Of a DNA stretch of 6,432 nt, positions 3,968 to 6,432 are shown in pieces. A program made the position numbers and the translations under genes. The notes below the pieces were generated by a model, which saw only the letters and a list, made by a program, of their open reading frames with translations, searched no databases and had not been told where the DNA came from. The stretch's first letter is position 1; every line of letters starts with the position of its first letter. Origin of the DNA: Terriglobales bacterium (GTDB taxonomy: Bacteria > Acidobacteriota > Terriglobia > Terriglobales > Gp1-AA117); contig JASLFF010000737.1 in the NCBI GenBank assembly GCA_030150795.1, positions 1 to 6,432 on the forward strand. Reading direction: 5' to 3'.

Positions 3968-6432
3968 CTATTGATGCCGCAGGGCCTCCATTGGATCAAC
4001 TTTCATGGCGCGCCGTGCAGGAACGTAGCAGGCCAGCATAGCAATGCCGCCGAGCAAGGCCGCAACCGAGACAAAGGTGATCGGATCAGTGGGCCGGACC
4101 CCGTAAAGCATAGTTCCCATCAGGCGTGTGAGCGCCAAAGCACCGATCACGCCAAGAACGATTCCTGTTAGCGTCATCCATGCGCCATCTTTCAAGACCA
4201 TGCGCAGCACATCAAACTTCTGGGCTCCCAGGGCCATGCGCACGCCGATCTCCTTAGATCGCTGCCCCACCGTATAAGAAAGGACGCCGTAAATTCCTAT
4301 GCTAGCCAGCAAAAGAGCCAGGAGCGCAAAGACGCCAAGCAGCGTCATGGTAAAGCGCTTGTTGGAAATCGAATCGGCGACTGTCTTTTCCATGTCTTCA
4401 GGATTATGGACGACCAACTCAGAATTGTATTCGAGCATGCGGCTGCGCAGTGCCGCCAGACTCGGTGATCCTGCCACTTGGCGGCGTAGGAAAATATCAG
4501 ATCCAAGGCCGCCGCGTTTCAGTTGCTTATCGGGAATTTGCGCCATCGGCAGGTAAACCTGCGCCTGCAAAGAACCAGGCCCGTCACTATCCAGACCCCA
4601 TTGGTTGACATGGCCAACCACGCCGATAATCTGTGGGTTCGGGAGCTTATCGACTTCCGAAGGGTTGGTATTAAAGTCCAGATACTGGCCGATAGGATCC
4701 TGGCCGGGAAAATACTTTTCCGCCAGGCTCTCATCGATAACCACGACCGGAGTAGTGTGCTCATTGTCAGCGTTGGTGAAAAAGCGTCCACGTTTTACCG
4801 GAATCTGCATTACCTTCAAATAGTCCGGTTCCACGTCATACTCAATGGTCATGGGGTAATCGCCCGGATTCGCCGGCTTGGGCCGCCCGATAAACCAGAA
4901 GAAATCTTCATTGTCGCTGCCCATGGGATGAGCGCCCCAGCTGAAAGAAGCAGCTTCAATGCCTGGCATTGAGGCCAGTTTGTCATGAAGCTGGCGGTAG
5001 GCGGAGCGTATTGCGTCTGCGGAGCCGGCCTTGTAAGAAGCCGGACCGGACAGCTCGAACGTAAGTATATTTTTTGGATTAAAACCAGGATCGACTCCCC
5101 ACAAGTGAACCAGCGTGCGGATCATCAGGCCAGCGCCGATCAGAAGCACAAGGGCCATCGCCATTTCACCCACTACAAAGACGCTCTGCGCGCCGCCACG
5201 CGCGCCCGCCAAGGCCCGTCCGCTTTCAATCAGTTGTCTGCTCACGCTGCCTTGCGAGGCCTTCCATGCCGGCATTAATCCAAAGATGATGCCTGCAAGA
5301 ATTGACAGAGCAAATGTAAACAGCAAAACTCGCAGATCCAGACCAATATCTTCGGCGCGCGGCAAGGTCCGGGGCACCGCTGCCAATGCCGCCGTGGTGC
5401 CAAATTTGGCGATGATGAGCCCTAGTGCTCCGCCAATCAAGGAGAGCAGCAAGCTTTCCGTGAGCAATTGGCGAATCACTCTAGGCTGTCCAGCGCCGAG
5501 AGCTATACGGATGGCAAACTCGTTTTGCCTTGCCGTGGACCGCGCCAGCAAAAGGTTAGCCACATTCACGCAGGAGATGAGAAGTACCAATGCGACAGCG
5601 CCAAGCAAAACCAAAAGTACCGGACGCATTTCGCCCACCATTTCATCTTTTAGATTAAGGATATAGGCCTTCTTCGCCGAGTTGACGTCGGGATAAGCCG
5701 CGGTAAGCTGGCGCGAGATCCGATCCATGTCTTCACGGGCCTGCTGAAGAGTTACGCCAGGCTTGAGCCTGCCAATGGCATCCAATCCCCAACCAGCGCC
5801 GCGCTCACCGTAAAATTTCGGCTCGTTGTATTCCCCAACGGGAAGGTAAACTTCGTTCAGTGGTCCACCGCGCTGGAAATTTTGTATGCGAAGATGAAAG
5901 CTGGAAGGGACCACGCCGATGATGGTTCGCCCTACATCATCCAGCACCATTCGCTGTCCGATGATGTCTTTGCGTGAGCCAAATTTGCGCTTCCAGATCC
6001 CTTCAGTGATCATGACGGTGGGGTTCGCACCCAAACGGTCTTCATCTGAGGAGAAGGTGCGGCCCACCACAGGGTTGACGTTCAGGATTTCAAAAAAGCC
6101 GGCGGAAATCATTTCGCCATGCAGGCGTTCAGGTTCGCCATTGCCGGAAAGATTGAACCCGCTTGAGCGATACGCTGCCATGTCCGCAAACGTCGTGTTC
6201 ATCCGCCGCCAGTCAGTAAAGTTCGGATAGGAAATGGACCCGTTCTTGAAATTGGGGATCTCCTGAAACATTGAGACGAGCTGATCGGGGCGATGGAAGG
6301 GCAGAGGATTGAGCAGAACGCCGTTCACTACGGAGAAGATTGCCGTGTTGGCGCCAATGCCAAGCGCCAGAGTAAGAATCGCGATCAGAGAAAAGCCCGG
6401 CGATTTGGCCAGCACGCGAATCCCATAACGCA
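3968..6432 (-). CDS. ADOP-family (duplicated MacB/FtsX-like) ABC transporter permease, 5' end beyond window
   Basis: An inner-membrane permease with two tandem MacB-type halves, the form called acidobacterial duplicated orphan permease. At least 820 residues are visible. Numbering here starts at the GTG codon at 6413-6415, and the frame continues RYGIRV to the right edge, so the true start is outside. Half one: TM at about 9-36 (LTLALGIGANTAIFSVVNGV), a periplasmic MacB-core-like domain (40-260), then an FtsX domain with TMs near 265-290, 317-338 and 362-384, including NVANLLLARSTARQNEFAIR and LGAGQPRVIRQLLTESLLL. Half two: TM at about 411-433, a second periplasmic domain (440-685), then TMs near 688-712, 742-766 and 778-799, with GQRSKEIGVRMALGAQKFDV and the usual ending VDPMEALRHQ. 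Many relatives lack a dedicated ATPase gene nearby; none is visible here. Substrate unknown. The reading is unbroken, unlike the two pseudogenes. A terminator follows at 3897-3923. Confidence 0.95.
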   Translation of the reverse strand, partial: RYGIRVLAKSPGFSLIAILTLALGIGANTAIFSVVNGVLLNPLPFHRPDQLVSMFQEIPNFKNGSISYPNFTDWRRMNTTFADMAAYRSSGFNLSGNGEPERLHGEMISAGFFEILNVNPVVGRTFSSDEDRLGANPTVMITEGIWKRKFGSRKDIIGQRMVLDDVGRTIIGVVPSSFHLRIQNFQRGGPLNEVYLPVGEYNEPKFYGERGAGWGLDAIGRLKPGVTLQQAREDMDRISRQLTAAYPDVNSAKKAYILNLKDEMVGEMRPVLLVLLGAVALVLLISCVNVANLLLARSTARQNEFAIRIALGAGQPRVIRQLLTESLLLSLIGGALGLIIAKFGTTAALAAVPRTLPRAEDIGLDLRVLLFTFALSILAGIIFGLMPAWKASQGSVSRQLIESGRALAGARGGAQSVFVVGEMAMALVLLIGAGLMIRTLVHLWGVDPGFNPKNILTFELSGPASYKAGSADAIRSAYRQLHDKLASMPGIEAASFSWGAHPMGSDNEDFFWFIGRPKPANPGDYPMTIEYDVEPDYLKVMQIPVKRGRFFTNADNEHTTPVVVIDESLAEKYFPGQDPIGQYLDFNTNPSEVDKLPNPQIIGVVGHVNQWGLDSDGPGSLQAQVYLPMAQIPDKQLKRGGLGSDIFLRRQVAGSPSLAALRSRMLEYNSELVVHNPEDMEKTVADSISNKRFTMTLLGVFALLALLLASIGIYGVLSYTVGQRSKEIGVRMALGAQKFDVLRMVLKDGAWMTLTGIVLGVIGALALTRLMGTMLYGVRPTDPITFVSVAALLGGIAMLACYVPARRAMKVDPMEALRHQ

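Noticed and set aside
4523..5666. Plus-strand open frames of 149 and 183 codons opposite the permease
   Set aside because: They lie wholly antisense to a strongly supported permease reading and have no family motif.

Overview
The window most likely comes from an acidobacterium. The clearest sign is a large minus-strand permease of the ADOP type (acidobacterial duplicated orphan permease). It has two MacB/FtsX-like halves in one chain and no ATPase gene beside it in the visible sequence. The LuxR-type regulator and the specialised NusG paralogue would also fit that phylum. No taxonomic marker such as rRNA is present, so this placement is inference from family content.

Layout from left to right. 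Positions 1-1025 (+) hold a broken cysN/cysC (cysNC-type) sulfate-activation locus. The C-terminal part of the ATP-sulfurylase large subunit runs into an APS kinase, with the reading frame changing at least four times. Positions 1026-1209 are non-coding and contain a 14-bp perfect palindrome. Positions 1210-1935 (-) are a LuxR/NarL-type regulator with a degenerate receiver domain. Positions 1989-2555 (-) are a NusG/RfaH/LoaP/UpxY-type antiterminator paralogue, 53 nt upstream of the regulator and probably co-transcribed with it. Its leader carries an 8-bp-arm inverted repeat and a 14-bp AT-rich palindrome. Positions 2622-3104 hold no gene I can support, only short palindromes and repeats. Positions 3105-3634 (+) are the remnant of a TauD/TfdA-superfamily (SyrP-like) iron/2-oxoglutarate oxygenase with several frameshifts and no C-terminal half. 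Positions 3635-3896 are unassigned. Positions 3897-3923 are a good intrinsic terminator for the minus-strand permease, which fills 3968-6432 and runs off the right edge.

Three genes therefore look intact (regulator, antiterminator, permease) and two loci look decayed. The setting reads as a remodelled accessory region. The SyrP-like oxygenase belongs to a family that usually tailors amino acids in non-ribosomal peptide clusters. NusG paralogues of this kind usually drive long exopolysaccharide or polyketide/peptide operons. One reading is that the antiterminator-regulator pair outlived a biosynthetic locus that has largely been lost here, or now acts on an operon elsewhere. That link is inference. 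No CRISPR array, tRNA, rRNA or intact insertion sequence was seen.
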